Notes: generated by a model not told the origin, from the letters alone. DNA of 64,000 nt from an uncultured Clostridia bacterium (GCA_947624285.1 CANQJS010000003.1:121405-185404); one strand, 5' to 3'; shown: positions 25,218 through 34,554, counted from the first letter of the stretch. Numbers and translations: made by a program.

Positions 25218-26504
25218 TTGGAGAATTTTGTAATTGAGGGCGGGCACGAGCTTTTCGGCGAAGTTAATATCAGCGGAGCCAAAAATGCCGCGGTTGCCAT
25301 TATCCCGGCAGCCATTCTTGCCAACGATATTGTCAGAATAGAAAACATACCTAAAATATCCGATGTGTCTTTTATTATTAAGATACTTGATTATATGGGC
25401 GCCGCCGTTAAGCTTATCAGCACGGATACAATAGAGGTGGATTCAAGAAACATTCAGAATAAAAAGATCTATCACGATCTCACCTCCCATTTCAGAGCAA
25501 GCTATTATCTTATCGGCGCGTTGCTCGGCAGGTTTAAAAACGCCGCTGTTGCGCTTCCGGGCGGGTGTGATTTCGGAGTGCGCCCGATAGATCTCCATAT
25601 AAAAGGCTTTGAAATGCTCGGCGCGGATGTAAATGTTGAAAGCGCCATGGTTTTCGCAAACGCCGAAAAGCTTGTTGGAACTTCGATATATATGGATAAT
25701 GTTTCCGTAGGCGCTACTATCAATATAATGCTTGCCGCTGTGCTTGCAAGAGGGCTTACCGTTATTGAAAACGCCGCCAAAGAGCCCCACATAGTAGATG
25801 TGGCGAACTTCCTAAACTCCATGGGCGCCGATGTAAGGGGCGCAGGTACGGATGTTATCAAAATCCGCGGTGTCGAGAAGCTTCACGGCTGCACCTATTC
25901 AATAATTCCCGACCAGATCGAGGCGGGAACATATATGCTTGCCGCTGCCGCTTGCGGCGGTGATGTTCTCATCAAAAATGTAATTCCCAAGCACCTTGAA
26001 TCCATAACCGCAAAGCTTATCGAGGCGGGCGCCGAGATAATAGAGTATGACGATGCGGTGCGCGTTACACGCTTTAAACAGCTTAACAAATGCAATGTCA
26101 AAACAATGCCGCATCCGGGATTTCCAACGGATATGCAGCCTCAGATGGCCGTTTTGCTTTCCGTGGCGAGCGGCACCTCGCTGCTTTCGGAATCGGTGTG
26201 GGATAACCGCTTTCAATATGTAAGCCAACTGACCCGTATGGGCGCCAATATCTCTGTTGACGGCAAGCTCGCCGTTATCGAGGGCGTAAACGAGCTCTGC
26301 GGCGTTAAGGTAAAGGCTACGGATCTCCGCGCCGGCGCGGCCCTTATAATCGCGGGTCTTATTGCAAGGGGCGAAACGATCGTTGAGGGCGTTCAGTTTA
26401 TCGACAGAGGCTATGAGGATGTTGTGGAAAAATTCTCAAAGTTAGGCGCGGATATAAAACGAGTTGAAATAAACGACGCGAACGCCATTGCGGACGCGGG
26501 CTGA
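25218..26504 (+). CDS. murA: UDP-N-acetylglucosamine 1-carboxyvinyltransferase
   Basis: MurA of 428 residues transfers enolpyruvate from PEP to UDP-GlcNAc, the first committed step of peptidoglycan synthesis. Near the N-terminus I-S-G-A-K-N-A-A contains the conserved Lys-Asn. The catalytic cysteine is C117 in L-P-G-G-C-D-F-G-V-R-P-I-D-L-H, the fosfomycin target. H-P-G-F-P-T-D-M-Q-P-Q and D-L-R-A-G-A-A-L are also clear. The start is TTG with AGAGGG upstream. The gene is followed by a terminator but the next gene begins only 70 bases on. Confidence 0.95.
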   Translation: MENFVIEGGHELFGEVNISGAKNAAVAIIPAAILANDIVRIENIPKISDVSFIIKILDYMGAAVKLISTDTIEVDSRNIQNKKIYHDLTSHFRASYYLIGALLGRFKNAAVALPGGCDFGVRPIDLHIKGFEMLGADVNVESAMVFANAEKLVGTSIYMDNVSVGATINIMLAAVLARGLTVIENAAKEPHIVDVANFLNSMGADVRGAGTDVIKIRGVEKLHGCTYSIIPDQIEAGTYMLAAAACGGDVLIKNVIPKHLESITAKLIEAGAEIIEYDDAVRVTRFKQLNKCNVKTMPHPGFPTDMQPQMAVLLSVASGTSLLSESVWDNRFQYVSQLTRMGANISVDGKLAVIEGVNELCGVKVKATDLRAGAALIIAGLIARGETIVEGVQFIDRGYEDVVEKFSKLGADIKRVEINDANAIADAG

Positions 26505-26523
26505 GAAGAAATAAAGTGTATAC

Positions 26524-26552
26524 GGGGTGACTTTTGTCACCCCTGTTTTTTG
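26524..26552 (+). terminator. Terminator after murA
   Basis: GGGGTGAC-TTTT-GTCACCCC (26524-26543) followed by TG and six T. Confidence 0.9.
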
Positions 26553-26573
26553 GAAAAACTACGGAGAAAAACT

Positions 26574-27362
26574 ATGGCAAAGGCGTGTCAGCTCTTTTCG
26601 GGGAGCTCCGGAAATTCAATATACATAGGCAGCGCGTCGTCGGGCGTGCTTGTTGATGTGGGTGTCTCCGCAAGACGGTGCGAATATGCCCTCAACAGGA
26701 TCGGAGTTGACATCGGCAGTATCAAAGCCGTTTTTATCACACATGAGCACAGGGATCATATCGCGGGGCTCAGGGTTTTTGCCTCAAAGCACAAAATACC
26801 TGTTTTTGCCGAGCCGAAAACGATCGAGGAATTATACAGGCTTGATCTTATTGACGGCAATGTTAATATCAATGAAATGGGCAGGAATGTTGAGATCTTG
26901 GAGCTCGGCGTGCAGTCGTTTTACAATTCCCACGATTCGGCATCCTGCCTCGGCTACAGGTTTACTCTGCCGGGCGGCAGAAGCATATCGGTGTGCACCG
27001 ACACGGGATATATAACGGATGACGCGAAGGCGGCGCTGGCGGGCACGGATATGATATTCCTTGAATCCAATCACGAAATATCAATGCTGGAAAACGGCGC
27101 TTATCCCTATCCGCTAAAAAAGAGGATACTTTCACCCGAGGGGCATCTGTCGAATTTCGCGGCGGGGGAGTATGCAAAGGAGCTTTTGCTAAGCGGTACG
27201 ACGCGTTTTGTGCTTTCGCATCTGAGCAGGGAAAACAATGTTCCCGAGGTGGCAAGGCAGAGCGCAGTCGCCGCGCTCGGCGAGCTCGGAGCAAAGGAAA
27301 ATTCGGATTACAGGCTCTATGTTTCAAAACCCGAAAACGACGGAGGACTGATTGTTTTATGA
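26574..27362 (+). CDS. MBL-fold metallohydrolase, YycJ/WalJ type
   Basis: Metallo-beta-lactamase-fold protein of 262 residues. T-H-E-H-R-D-H is the metal-binding signature; further ligands are H in N-S-H-D-S, D in C-T-D-T-G and H in L-S-H-L-S. The opening S-G-S-S-G-N-S matches the YycJ branch, whose members are probable nucleases or exonucleases linked in some Firmicutes to the WalRK cell-wall system. ATG at 26574 has GGAGAAAA upstream. It overlaps rlmH by 4 bases (ATGA), so the two are coupled. Confidence 0.85.
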   Translation: MAKACQLFSGSSGNSIYIGSASSGVLVDVGVSARRCEYALNRIGVDIGSIKAVFITHEHRDHIAGLRVFASKHKIPVFAEPKTIEELYRLDLIDGNVNINEMGRNVEILELGVQSFYNSHDSASCLGYRFTLPGGRSISVCTDTGYITDDAKAALAGTDMIFLESNHEISMLENGAYPYPLKKRILSPEGHLSNFAAGEYAKELLLSGTTRFVLSHLSRENNVPEVARQSAVAALGELGAKENSDYRLYVSKPENDGGLIVL

Positions 27363-27838
27363 TGACCGTCAACATAATTTGCGTGGGCAAGCTCAAGGAG
27401 CAGTATCTTAAGGACGGCTGCGCAGAATATATAAAGCGCCTTTCGCCTTTCGCAAAGATAAATGTTGTTGAAATCGCGGAGGAACGCTGCGCTGACGAGC
27501 CGAGCGAGGCTCAGATAAGATCGGTTGTTGAAAAAGAGGGCGAGAGGATCATCGCCAAGCTGCCGAAAAGCGGCGCGATCATTCCCCTTTGCATAGAGGG
27601 CACGGAATTTTCCTCAGCCGAATTTTCAAAGCGTCTTGAAAAAATAAGCCTTGAAAATTCAACGATCACTTTTATTATCGGCGGCTCTTTCGGGCTTAGC
27701 GAAAAGGTGAAAAATTCGGGAAATCCGAAGCTGTCTTTCGGCAGGCTCACGCTTCCTCATCAGCTTGCGAGGCTTGTGCTTTTGGAGCAGATCTACAGGG
27801 CTTTTTCAATAAGCGCAAATTCAAAATATCATAAATAA
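27359..27838 (+). CDS. rlmH: 23S rRNA (pseudouridine1915-N3)-methyltransferase
   Basis: RlmH of 159 residues, a SPOUT-class methyltransferase acting on pseudouridine 1915 in helix 69 of 23S rRNA. The start V-G-K-L-K-E-Q-Y, the central I-P-L-C-I-E-G-T, F-I-I-G-G-S-F-G-L and the C-terminal L-P-H-Q-L-A-R-L-V-L-L-E-Q-I-Y-R-A are diagnostic of the knotted SAM site. The tail S-K-Y-H-K is conserved. Length matches the family. Coupled to the upstream MBL gene, an arrangement common in Firmicutes. Confidence 0.95.
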   Translation: MMTVNIICVGKLKEQYLKDGCAEYIKRLSPFAKINVVEIAEERCADEPSEAQIRSVVEKEGERIIAKLPKSGAIIPLCIEGTEFSSAEFSKRLEKISLENSTITFIIGGSFGLSEKVKNSGNPKLSFGRLTLPHQLARLVLLEQIYRAFSISANSKYHK

Positions 27839-27925
27839 AATGAAAATAAATTATTAAATGAATGCAGGTTACGGCAGGGGGCTGTTTTGCGCGGCTTAAC
27901 CGTGATATTGCGTTTGCGAAATTTT

Positions 27926-27964
27926 AAAACCGCCGATGGGTATGCGCCCATCAGCGGTTTTTTG
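27926..27964. terminator. Bidirectional terminator between rlmH and mnmA
   Basis: A hairpin of AAAACCGCcGATGGG and CCCATCaGCGGTTTT with one mismatch, followed by T on one side and A on the other, lies between the two convergent genes. Confidence 0.85.
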
Positions 27965-27999
27965 TTTAATACATATTTTATTGAAAATAATTCGAAACC

Positions 28000-29070
28000 T
28001 CAGATTATCGTGCCGCCGCCAAAAACCTCGTCGCCGTCATACAGCACAAGCGCCTGCCCCTTTGTTATCGCCCTCTGCGGCTCGTCAAAGGTCACCTTCA
28101 GCGTGTTTTCGTTAAGCTGAACGGCGGTGCAGGGCTGCTCTTTCATATTGTATCTTGTTTTGGCTTTGAGCCTTACGGGCGAGTCTATTTTTGAAACGCT
28201 TATAAGATTTATATCTCCGGCAATCGCCTCTTTTGTATAGAGGTCGCCGTTATCGCCGAGTATAACAGAATTATTTTTAATATCTTTTTCGCAGACATAA
28301 AGCGGAGATTTGTAGGCGATCCCCAAGCCCTTGCGCTGCCCTATCGTGTAGCGTATAAGCCCGTTGTGTTTGCCGAGGATCTCACCGCTTTTCAAAACGA
28401 AATCGCCTTTAGGATAAATTTTACCCGTGTGTTCCTCAATGAATTTCGCGTAATCGCCGTCCGGCACAAAGCAAATATCCTGGCTGTCCTTTTTCTTCGC
28501 GTTTACAAAGCCGTTTTGTGCGGCAATCCTCCTTATTTCCGATTTCTCGTATCCACCCAGCGGAAAATATACCTTTGAAAGCTGTTCCTGACTGAGAAAA
28601 TAGAGCACATAGCTCTGGTCTTTACCGGAATCAAGCCCTTTTTTAAGCAGGTATCTGCCCCTCGCTTTATCATATTCTACGCGGGCGTAGTGCCCCGTCA
28701 CCACAGTGTCGCAGGCAAGCTCCCTTGCTCTTTGCATAAGCGCTTTGAATTTCAGGTGTCGGTTGCAGTCTATGCAGGGGTTGGGAGTTCCGCCGCTTTC
28801 GTAGACGGATATGAATTTTTTTATGACCTGTTCCTCAAAATCCTCCCTGAAATTAAAAACATAATGGGGCATACCGAGGGAGAAGGCGACGCTTCGGGCG
28901 TCCTCGGCATCGTCAAGGGAACAGCATGTCTTTTCGTTGCTTATACCTATGTCGTCATTATTGTATAGTTTCATCGTTACGCCGATGCAGTCGCACCCGC
29001 GCTTTTTCATCAAAAGTGCGGCAACGCTGCTGTCAACGCCGCCGCTCATTGCAATCAAAGCCTTTTTCAT
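28000..29070 (-). CDS. mnmA: tRNA-specific 2-thiouridylase
   Basis: MnmA of 356 residues installs sulfur at U34 of Lys, Glu and Gln tRNAs. The PP-loop S-G-G-V-D-S-S is at residues 9-15. The catalytic cysteines are in N-P-C-I-D-C (about 100) and S-Q-D-I-C-F (about 198), and G-H-Y-A-R and K-D-Q-S-Y-V-L are conserved. The C-terminal beta domain is complete. nadA lies 12 bases upstream on the same strand, and iscU/iscS, the likely sulfur source, lie just beyond it. Confidence 0.95.
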   Translation of the reverse strand: MKKALIAMSGGVDSSVAALLMKKRGCDCIGVTMKLYNNDDIGISNEKTCCSLDDAEDARSVAFSLGMPHYVFNFREDFEEQVIKKFISVYESGGTPNPCIDCNRHLKFKALMQRARELACDTVVTGHYARVEYDKARGRYLLKKGLDSGKDQSYVLYFLSQEQLSKVYFPLGGYEKSEIRRIAAQNGFVNAKKKDSQDICFVPDGDYAKFIEEHTGKIYPKGDFVLKSGEILGKHNGLIRYTIGQRKGLGIAYKSPLYVCEKDIKNNSVILGDNGDLYTKEAIAGDINLISVSKIDSPVRLKAKTRYNMKEQPCTAVQLNENTLKVTFDEPQRAITKGQALVLYDGDEVFGGGTII

Positions 29071-29082
29071 AAAATTCGCGGC

Positions 29083-30000
29083 TTATCCTCCATATTCAAT
29101 CATCTTGTCAATACATTTTTTCGCTTTAAGGCGTGTTTCTTCGTCGATTTCTATATCCTCGCCGAAATCGCCCTTAACGCACGCAAGCACCTCGGGCAGG
29201 GTGGTTATTTTCATATTTTGACATACGAGACTTTTTGAAAGCGGATAGAATATTTTATCGGGGCAATCGTATTGCAGATGCTCAACGATGCTGTTTTCCG
29301 TGCCGATGATAAATTCCTTTGCCTCGCTTTTTTTGGCAAATCCCATAATTCCGCTCGTTGAGCCGATATAATCGGCGTTTTCCCACACCTCGGGCATACA
29401 TTCGGGGTGGACGAGTAGCAGGGCGTTCGGGTGATCCGCTCTTGCTTTTTCAACATGCTTTGAGGAAACACGGCAGTGGGTGGGGCATCCGCCCGAAACA
29501 AGCTTGATATTTTTATCGGGGCACTGCCGGTTAACATATGTGCCGAGATTTATGTCGGGAATAAAAAGAATATCTTTCTCCGGCATGGCGTTAATTATTT
29601 TAACCGCCGAGGAGGAAGTGACGCACACATCGCACACGGTTTTAAGCTCCGCCGTAGTGTTGATATATGCAACCACCTTGAAGCCGTCGTTCATCGCTTT
29701 AAGCTGTTCGATGAGGTCAACATCCATCTGCTCCGCCATCGGGCAGCCCGCGTCGCCGTTTACAAGAATAACTCTCTTTTCGGGTGAAAGTATTTTCACC
29801 GTTTCCGCCATAAAGCGAACGCCGCACATTATTACAGTTTTGTTTGGCACCTGCGCCGCCTTTACGGAAAGAGCGTAGGAGTCGCCGACAAAGTCCGCGA
29901 TCTCGGTTATTTCTCTCGCCTGATAGGAATGGGCGAGTATGCAAATATCCTTTTCAGCCTTTAAGCGGAGTATCTCCTGCTGTGTTTCAAAAACCGTCAT
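29083..30000 (-). CDS. nadA: Quinolinate synthase
   Basis: NadA of 305 residues condenses iminoaspartate with dihydroxyacetone phosphate to quinolinate using a [4Fe-4S] cluster. Conserved features: A-H-S-Y-Q (the family usually has H-x-Y-Q), G-D-S-Y-A-L-S, I-M-C-G-V-R-F-M-A-E (first cluster Cys), G-C-P-T-H, V-H-P-E-C (second) and the C-terminal Cys near V-L-A-C-V-K. It is separated from nadBC by 9 kb but sits next to mnmA and the NifU/NifS cluster-assembly genes, which suits its iron-sulfur need. Confidence 0.94.
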   Translation of the reverse strand: MTVFETQQEILRLKAEKDICILAHSYQAREITEIADFVGDSYALSVKAAQVPNKTVIMCGVRFMAETVKILSPEKRVILVNGDAGCPMAEQMDVDLIEQLKAMNDGFKVVAYINTTAELKTVCDVCVTSSSAVKIINAMPEKDILFIPDINLGTYVNRQCPDKNIKLVSGGCPTHCRVSSKHVEKARADHPNALLLVHPECMPEVWENADYIGSTSGIMGFAKKSEAKEFIIGTENSIVEHLQYDCPDKIFYPLSKSLVCQNMKITTLPEVLACVKGDFGEDIEIDEETRLKAKKCIDKMIEYGG

Positions 30001-30158
30001 TTTTCGGATAACCTTTCTGCCTTTAATTTATGTTTTTAATTATTATAGATTAGATCGCGCTTCGAGCACAAAACGGCGCGGCTTTTGCCGCGAAAATACT
30101 TGCGCCGGAATTGCGATAAAACAAGTATAGCACATACGGTGCGCCGAATGCAACAACA

Positions 30159-30179
30159 GCTTCTCCGAAAAAGAGAAGC
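30159..30179 (-). terminator. Possible weak terminator after iscU
   Basis: GCTTCTC (30159-30165) pairs with GAGAAGC (30173-30179) 13 bases beyond the iscU stop on the minus strand. The following T tract is poor, so termination is uncertain. A second hairpin, CGCGGC-TTTT-GCCGCG, lies at 30077-30092 in the nadA leader. Confidence 0.4.
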
Positions 30180-30192
30180 CGTTTTGAATGAA

Positions 30193-30630
30193 TTATTTTT
30201 TTGCCGAGCAGTTTTCGCAGTTTGAGCAGTCCGTGGGGAACATTGCGGGGTCATAGGGGATATTGTTTTTGTCGTAATAATCCTTTACCGCCGCCTTGAC
30301 CGCTTCCTCGGCAAGCACCGAGCAGTGTATCTTGTGCGCCGGCAGACCGTCAAGCGCCTCTACTACCGCCTTGTTGGAAAGCTCAAGAGCGTCCTCTATT
30401 CTCTTGCCCTTTATCATCTCCGTTGCCATTGAAGATGTGGCGATGGCAGAGCCGCAGCCGAAAGTGTTGAATTTAACATCTGTTATAATGCCGTCATCCA
30501 CTTTCAGATAAATCTTCATTATGTCTCCGCAAACGGCGTTGCCTACCTCGCCTACACCGTCCGCGTCGTCCATCTTACCTACATTTCTCGGATTTTGGAA
30601 ATGATCCATAACCTTTTCGCTATATAACAT
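30193..30630 (-). CDS. iscU: Iron-sulfur cluster scaffold, IscU/NifU N-terminal type
   Basis: Scaffold protein of 145 residues on which [2Fe-2S] clusters are built from sulfur delivered by the cysteine desulfurase encoded upstream. The three ligand cysteines are in [16 protein letters not shown] (here C-G-S-A-I-A-T-S) and K-I-H-C-S-V-L. An extra C-terminal tail with D-C-S-N-C-E-N-C adds three cysteines, a clostridial feature. Its start lies inside the end of the desulfurase gene (11-base overlap), giving coupled synthesis. Confidence 0.93.
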   Translation of the reverse strand: MLYSEKVMDHFQNPRNVGKMDDADGVGEVGNAVCGDIMKIYLKVDDGIITDVKFNTFGCGSAIATSSMATEMIKGKRIEDALELSNKAVVEALDGLPAHKIHCSVLAEEAVKAAVKDYYDKNNIPYDPAMFPTDCSNCENCSAKK

Positions 30631-31807
30631 GACTTATCTCTCCTTTTTCAAGTGATTCCCAAACGGGTGATATGTTTCTTAAATAGTCAACAACTTTAGG
30701 CACGGTCTCGATTATATATTCAACCTCTTCCGGCGTGTTTTCCTCGCAGAGTGAAAGCCTGAGCGAGCCGTGGGCTACTTCGTGAGGCAGACCTATCGCC
30801 AAAAGCACATGGCTCGGGTCAAGCGAGCCGGAGGTGCAGGCAGAGCCGCTGGAGGCTTCTATGCCGTTTGCGTCAAGCCAAAGCAGCAGGCTTTCGCCCT
30901 CTATGCCCTCAAAGCACATATTCACATTGCCCGGCAGCCGCTTTTCGGTATCGCCGTTCACAATGCTGTGGGGTATTTTCGATAATCCCTCAATGAGCCT
31001 GTCGCGCATTGCCGAAACATATTTCGCGTTTTCGTCGATCTTTCCGCAGGCGTCGTCAAGAGCCTTTGCCATACCGAGTATAGCGGGCAGATTTTCCGTT
31101 CCCGCGCGTTTTCCGCGCTCCTGCGCGCCGCCCTCGATAAGGTTTTGAAGAAGTATGCCCTTTCGGCAGTAAAGCGCGCCGACTCCCTTCGGTCCGTGGA
31201 ATTTATGGGCGGAAAGGGAAAGCATATCAATATTCATTTCCTTAACATCTATTTTAAGATGACCCGCCGCCTGCACCGCGTCCGTGTGGAAAAGAACTCC
31301 CTTTTCCTTGCATACTGCGCCGATTTCGGCGATCGGCTCTATCGAGCCTATTTCGTTGTTGGCAAACATTATCGTTACAAGGCAGGTGTCCTCCCTTATA
31401 GCGTTTGCAACCTCCTGCGCCGTTATTATGCCGCTTTTGTGAACATCAAGCAGAGTTATCTCAAAGCCCTCTTTTTCAAGCTTGTTAAGCGTGTGGAGCA
31501 CCGCGTGATGCTCAAACGCCGTTGAAATAATGTGCTTTTTGCCTTTTTTTGCGCCTAAGATCGCGCCGGTGCGTATCGCCTGATTATCCGCCTCGCTGCC
31601 GCCCGAAGTGAAATATATCTCGCGGGCTTCGGCGCCGAGATTTTCAGCAACGCTCTGCCTTGCCGCCAAAAGCTGCTCCGCCGCCTCCTGCCCGGTGGTG
31701 TGAAGGCTGGAGGGATTTCCGTAATAGGTCTCAAAGGCGGGCATCATCGCATCAAGAGCCGCTTTACTTATCTTTGTAGTCGCCGCGTTGTCAGCATAAA
31801 CAAACAT
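30620..31807 (-). CDS. iscS: Cysteine desulfurase, NifS/IscS type
   Basis: PLP enzyme of 395 residues that takes sulfur from cysteine for iron-sulfur assembly and tRNA thiolation. A-D-N-A-A-T-T at the N-terminus, [17 protein letters not shown], the PLP lysine in S-A-H-K-F-H-G-P-K and the active-site loop S-G-S-A-C-T-S-G are present. I chose the ATG at 31807 (AGAGAGGAAAC upstream); an earlier ATG would place the promoter inside the gene. It heads iscS-iscU, is probably controlled by the palindrome at 31847-31859, and neighbours two Fe-S or sulfur users, nadA and mnmA. Confidence 0.93.
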   Translation of the reverse strand: MFVYADNAATTKISKAALDAMMPAFETYYGNPSSLHTTGQEAAEQLLAARQSVAENLGAEAREIYFTSGGSEADNQAIRTGAILGAKKGKKHIISTAFEHHAVLHTLNKLEKEGFEITLLDVHKSGIITAQEVANAIREDTCLVTIMFANNEIGSIEPIAEIGAVCKEKGVLFHTDAVQAAGHLKIDVKEMNIDMLSLSAHKFHGPKGVGALYCRKGILLQNLIEGGAQERGKRAGTENLPAILGMAKALDDACGKIDENAKYVSAMRDRLIEGLSKIPHSIVNGDTEKRLPGNVNMCFEGIEGESLLLWLDANGIEASSGSACTSGSLDPSHVLLAIGLPHEVAHGSLRLSLCEENTPEEVEYIIETVPKVVDYLRNISPVWESLEKGEISHVI

Positions 31808-31846
31808 ATCCGTTTCCTCTCTAAACCTTATTTGGAATAGAATTCC

Positions 31847-31859
31847 TACTAATTTAGTA
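31847..31859. promoter_or_regulatory. Rrf2-type (IscR/CymR-like) operator
   Basis: TACTAA-T-TTAGTA is a perfect 13-base palindrome immediately downstream of the -10 of the iscS promoter, overlapping the transcription start. A second near-palindrome GGAAT-AGA-ATTCC (31834-31846) abuts it. Position and shape fit repression by an Rrf2-family cluster or cysteine sensor; no such regulator gene is in the window. Confidence 0.6.
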
Positions 31860-31861
31860 TG

Positions 31862-31890
31862 ATTATATATCCGCCTTTTATGAATGTCAA
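31862..31890 (-). promoter_or_regulatory. Promoter of iscS-iscU
   Basis: Minus strand TTGACA (31885-31890), 17-base spacer, TATAAT (31862-31867): perfect sigma-A consensus. Confidence 0.9.
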
Positions 31891-31915
31891 TACCGAACAA
31901 TGAAAAAAATTAAAG

Positions 31916-31945
31916 AAAATATCCCGCAAAAACGCGGGATATTTT
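31916..31945 (-). terminator. Terminator of the TetR-FGGY kinase unit
   Basis: AAAATATCCCGC and GCGGGATATTTT form a 12-bp stem; in the minus direction it is followed by a T-rich tail (31897-31915). Confidence 0.85.
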
Positions 31946-32008
31946 GAGATAAAATCAAATATTTACCATATAAAGTTATATTGTATAAATATGTAGCCGA
32001 TATATACA

Positions 32009-33619
32009 CTAACCGTTAAGAATGGCGAAATTCTTTTTGTTTGCTTTGTAGAGGTTTTGGAACACAAGGAAATTTCTGTCGTAAACCGCTTTGTTTTCCT
32101 TGTTTGGCAGATAGGTGTATTTCGCGGGGATAAGCTCTTTAACATAATCAAGCGAGGGTATCATTCCGAGACCGACGGCGATGCACGCCGCCGCGCCTAC
32201 CGCGCCGACATTCTGCGGGCTGTCCACGACCTCGATCTTGCGCTGGAGAACATCCGAAAGTATTTGGCAGGTGACCGCTCCCAAGGCTCCGCCTCCGCAG
32301 AAGCGTATCGCCTCCGAGGTCTTGACCTTGAGCTCCTGCCTTTCAAGCATCCATCTCATATGGAAGCAAATACCCTCTACTACCGCGCGTATCATTTCTG
32401 TTTTGCCCGTGTCTATCTTTATGTTGAAGAACATACCTGCGGCGTTGGGATCTTCAAACGGGCAGCGGTTGCCGTGAAGCCACGGGGTGAACACCGTTCC
32501 GTTTGAGCCTGCTGGTATGGTGTCGATTACTTCTTCCATATAGTCGTACAGATTTATGTTGAGGTTTTCTATGGAATCGGATACGGTTTTGCCTTTAAGA
32601 TAAACGCCTATGTCGTCAAGCGCAAGGTGATTTTTTACCCATTCAACGCATTTGTTGGAGGTTTCGAGTTCGCCGAAATAGTTAAATTTTCCGGGATTTG
32701 CGCCTACTATTGCCGCCATCATCGCTCCCGCGTCGACCTCCTGCTTGTCAACAACGGTGCCTACCCAGCCCGATGTGCCGCTGTAAATGTGTGTGTCCGC
32801 CACGGCAACAGCGCCTGCGCCCACGGGAATGAGCGAAGCGTCTCCGCCTCCGCCGAAAACCGCCGTGCCGGGAGCAAGTCCGAGTTCAGCCGCCGCTTTT
32901 TCGGTTACCTCGCCGACCTTTTCGGTGCATTTTTTGATTTCGGGCAGATGCTTCATATCAATGCCCACCATATCGCATATCGGCTTGCACCAGCCCTCGT
33001 GACCGGGGCGCGTGTCGTAGAGCAGGGTGGAAAAAGCGCTGTCCTCCGTCATAACGAATTCTCCGCTTGCGCGGCATATGAGATATTCCTTAACATCAAG
33101 CCATTTGTATATTTTTTTGAAAACCTCGGGCTCATGCGCCTCAACCCACTTGTATTTCCATATGGGGTCTTTAACGGAAGAGCTTACCGCGCCCGTATAT
33201 TTAAGATATTTAAGCAGCTTGGAAACTTCAGCCCCCGCTATCTGCACGCCGTGGGCGATGCCCGTTCTCAGCTCATCTCTCGCCCTTTGATCCATATAGC
33301 TCATAGGGTGGCGCACGCAGTTGCCGTTTTCGTCAACAAGCACAAGCCCCTGCATCTGCGAGCAGAAAGATATGCCCTCTATTTGCTCCTTGCTCACATA
33401 GGGCACCTTTTCAAAAACCTCCTTGGTGGTTACGCACATAGCCTCCCACCATTCGTCCTCATGCTGCTCCGCGCCGCCCTTGCAGCCTGTTTCATCGTCC
33501 ACATATAAGGCGTAACCCATTGTAGCGGAGCCGAGTATGTTCATCTCCGAGCCTATTTCGATAAGGCAGGTCTTGATACCCGTTGTGCCGACATCGTAGG
33601 TGATAACATATTTGTTCAT
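32009..33619 (-). CDS. FGGY-family carbohydrate kinase
   Basis: Sugar kinase of 536 residues. The N-terminal ATPase-fold start Y-D-V-G-T-T-G-I-K, the substrate-binding M-D-Q-R-A (about 98), G-G-G-G-D-A-S (about 255) and the C-terminal F-C-G-G-G-A-L-G are typical of FGGY kinases in the xylulokinase branch. It lies 14 bases after a TetR gene on the same strand and is closed by a terminator. Diverging from this pair are an aminotransferase and a class II aldolase, so it probably phosphorylates a ketose or polyol before aldol cleavage. Substrate not determined. Confidence 0.87.
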   Translation of the reverse strand: MNKYVITYDVGTTGIKTCLIEIGSEMNILGSATMGYALYVDDETGCKGGAEQHEDEWWEAMCVTTKEVFEKVPYVSKEQIEGISFCSQMQGLVLVDENGNCVRHPMSYMDQRARDELRTGIAHGVQIAGAEVSKLLKYLKYTGAVSSSVKDPIWKYKWVEAHEPEVFKKIYKWLDVKEYLICRASGEFVMTEDSAFSTLLYDTRPGHEGWCKPICDMVGIDMKHLPEIKKCTEKVGEVTEKAAAELGLAPGTAVFGGGGDASLIPVGAGAVAVADTHIYSGTSGWVGTVVDKQEVDAGAMMAAIVGANPGKFNYFGELETSNKCVEWVKNHLALDDIGVYLKGKTVSDSIENLNINLYDYMEEVIDTIPAGSNGTVFTPWLHGNRCPFEDPNAAGMFFNIKIDTGKTEMIRAVVEGICFHMRWMLERQELKVKTSEAIRFCGGGALGAVTCQILSDVLQRKIEVVDSPQNVGAVGAAACIAVGLGMIPSLDYVKELIPAKYTYLPNKENKAVYDRNFLVFQNLYKANKKNFAILNG

Positions 33620-33633
33620 ATTTTTGCCCTCCG

Positions 33634-34308
33634 TTAAAAATTACTTGGCTGTTTTTCAAAAGTGAACGCCGACTCTATAAATTTGAGCAGTTGATTCACT
33701 ATTTCGTCCTCATCGAGTTTTCCCACATCTACCCCCGTGTAGATTTTCAGGCGTTCTCTGTAATACTCGCAGGTGAAGGAAAACTGAAGCGTCATCAGCA
33801 GGTTGTCAAGAAAAAAAGCGAAAAGCCTCGGGTCAAGATCCTGCCGAACATCTCCGCAGGCAAGCGCCTGAGCGATAGCCGTGATATATATCCTGCTGGT
33901 CGAGGTCTCCACCTGCCTTGCGAGCATAACAGCCCGCTTTCCGTCCTTCTCGGCGGTTATCTCGTTATAGAGCCTGATATAATTTGCGTTTTTCATTGAC
34001 AGCTCACAGGCAGCGCGCAGCAGCTTTTCGGCTTTGACAAGCAGCTTGTCACGGCTTTGCATAAGCTCCTCAAGCGTGTTTTCAAGAAATCTCATTCCCC
34101 TTGTGATGCAGGTGAGAAAAAGATCTTCCTTGGTGGCGAAATATTTATACATAAGGCCGATACTTATTCCGGCGTTTCGCGCTATTATATTGATATTAGC
34201 TTTTTCATAGCCCTTTGACGCAAATTCCTCTATTCCGATTTCGAGTATTCTTTCACGCCGTTCGTCGGAAATTCTTTCAAAGGCCTCTTTGTGATGATTA
34301 AGATTCAT
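33634..34308 (-). CDS. TetR/AcrR-family transcriptional regulator
   Basis: Protein of 224 residues. R-R-E-R-I-L-E-I-G-I-E-E-F-A-S-K-G-Y and the helix-turn-helix A-R-N-A-G-I-S-I-G-L-M-Y-K-Y-F are standard TetR N-terminal features; the C-terminal 150 residues are the ligand domain. It is first in an operon with the FGGY kinase and diverges from the aminotransferase-aldolase genes. The inverted repeat at 34327-34357 just upstream is a likely autoregulatory site. Confidence 0.88.
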   Translation of the reverse strand: MNLNHHKEAFERISDERRERILEIGIEEFASKGYEKANINIIARNAGISIGLMYKYFATKEDLFLTCITRGMRFLENTLEELMQSRDKLLVKAEKLLRAACELSMKNANYIRLYNEITAEKDGKRAVMLARQVETSTSRIYITAIAQALACGDVRQDLDPRLFAFFLDNLLMTLQFSFTCEYYRERLKIYTGVDVGKLDEDEIVNQLLKFIESAFTFEKQPSNF

Positions 34309-34326
34309 TTTTTTATTTTTGTATCA

Positions 34327-34357
34327 TTGCACAAATCTGATGATTGCTTTTGTGCAA
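34327..34357. promoter_or_regulatory. Inverted-repeat operator at the TetR gene
   Basis: TTGCACAAA (34327-34335) and TTTGTGCAA (34349-34357) form a perfect 9+9 inverted repeat with a 13-base centre, 19 bases from the TetR start codon. Spacing and position suit binding of a TetR dimer pair. Confidence 0.6.
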
Positions 34358-34470
34358 GTAGTACAAATCCCTCGCTCAAACTTTGAATTTAACATAAGTA
34401 TCTTAGCATAATTTTAATTTAACTGCAACATTTTCATTGATAATTTGAACAAAAAATATCAATTAGGTGT

Positions 34471-34498
34471 TTGACAAATCGGTTAAAAGTGATATACT
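34471..34498 (+). promoter_or_regulatory. Promoter of the aminotransferase-aldolase unit
   Basis: TTGACA (34471-34476), 16-base spacer, TATACT (34493-34498). A short hairpin GTGAGC-AACG-GCTCAC (34514-34529) lies in the leader before the AGGAGG ribosome site. Confidence 0.8.
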
Positions 34499-34554
34499 TA
34501 AAGTGTAAAAATAGTGAGCAACGGCTCACAGGTATATTTAAGGAGGAATAATTT

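Noticed and set aside
30620..31900. Longer iscS starting at 31900
   Set aside because: It would place the perfect promoter and operator inside the coding region; the ATG at 31807 has a proper ribosome site and the conserved N-terminus.
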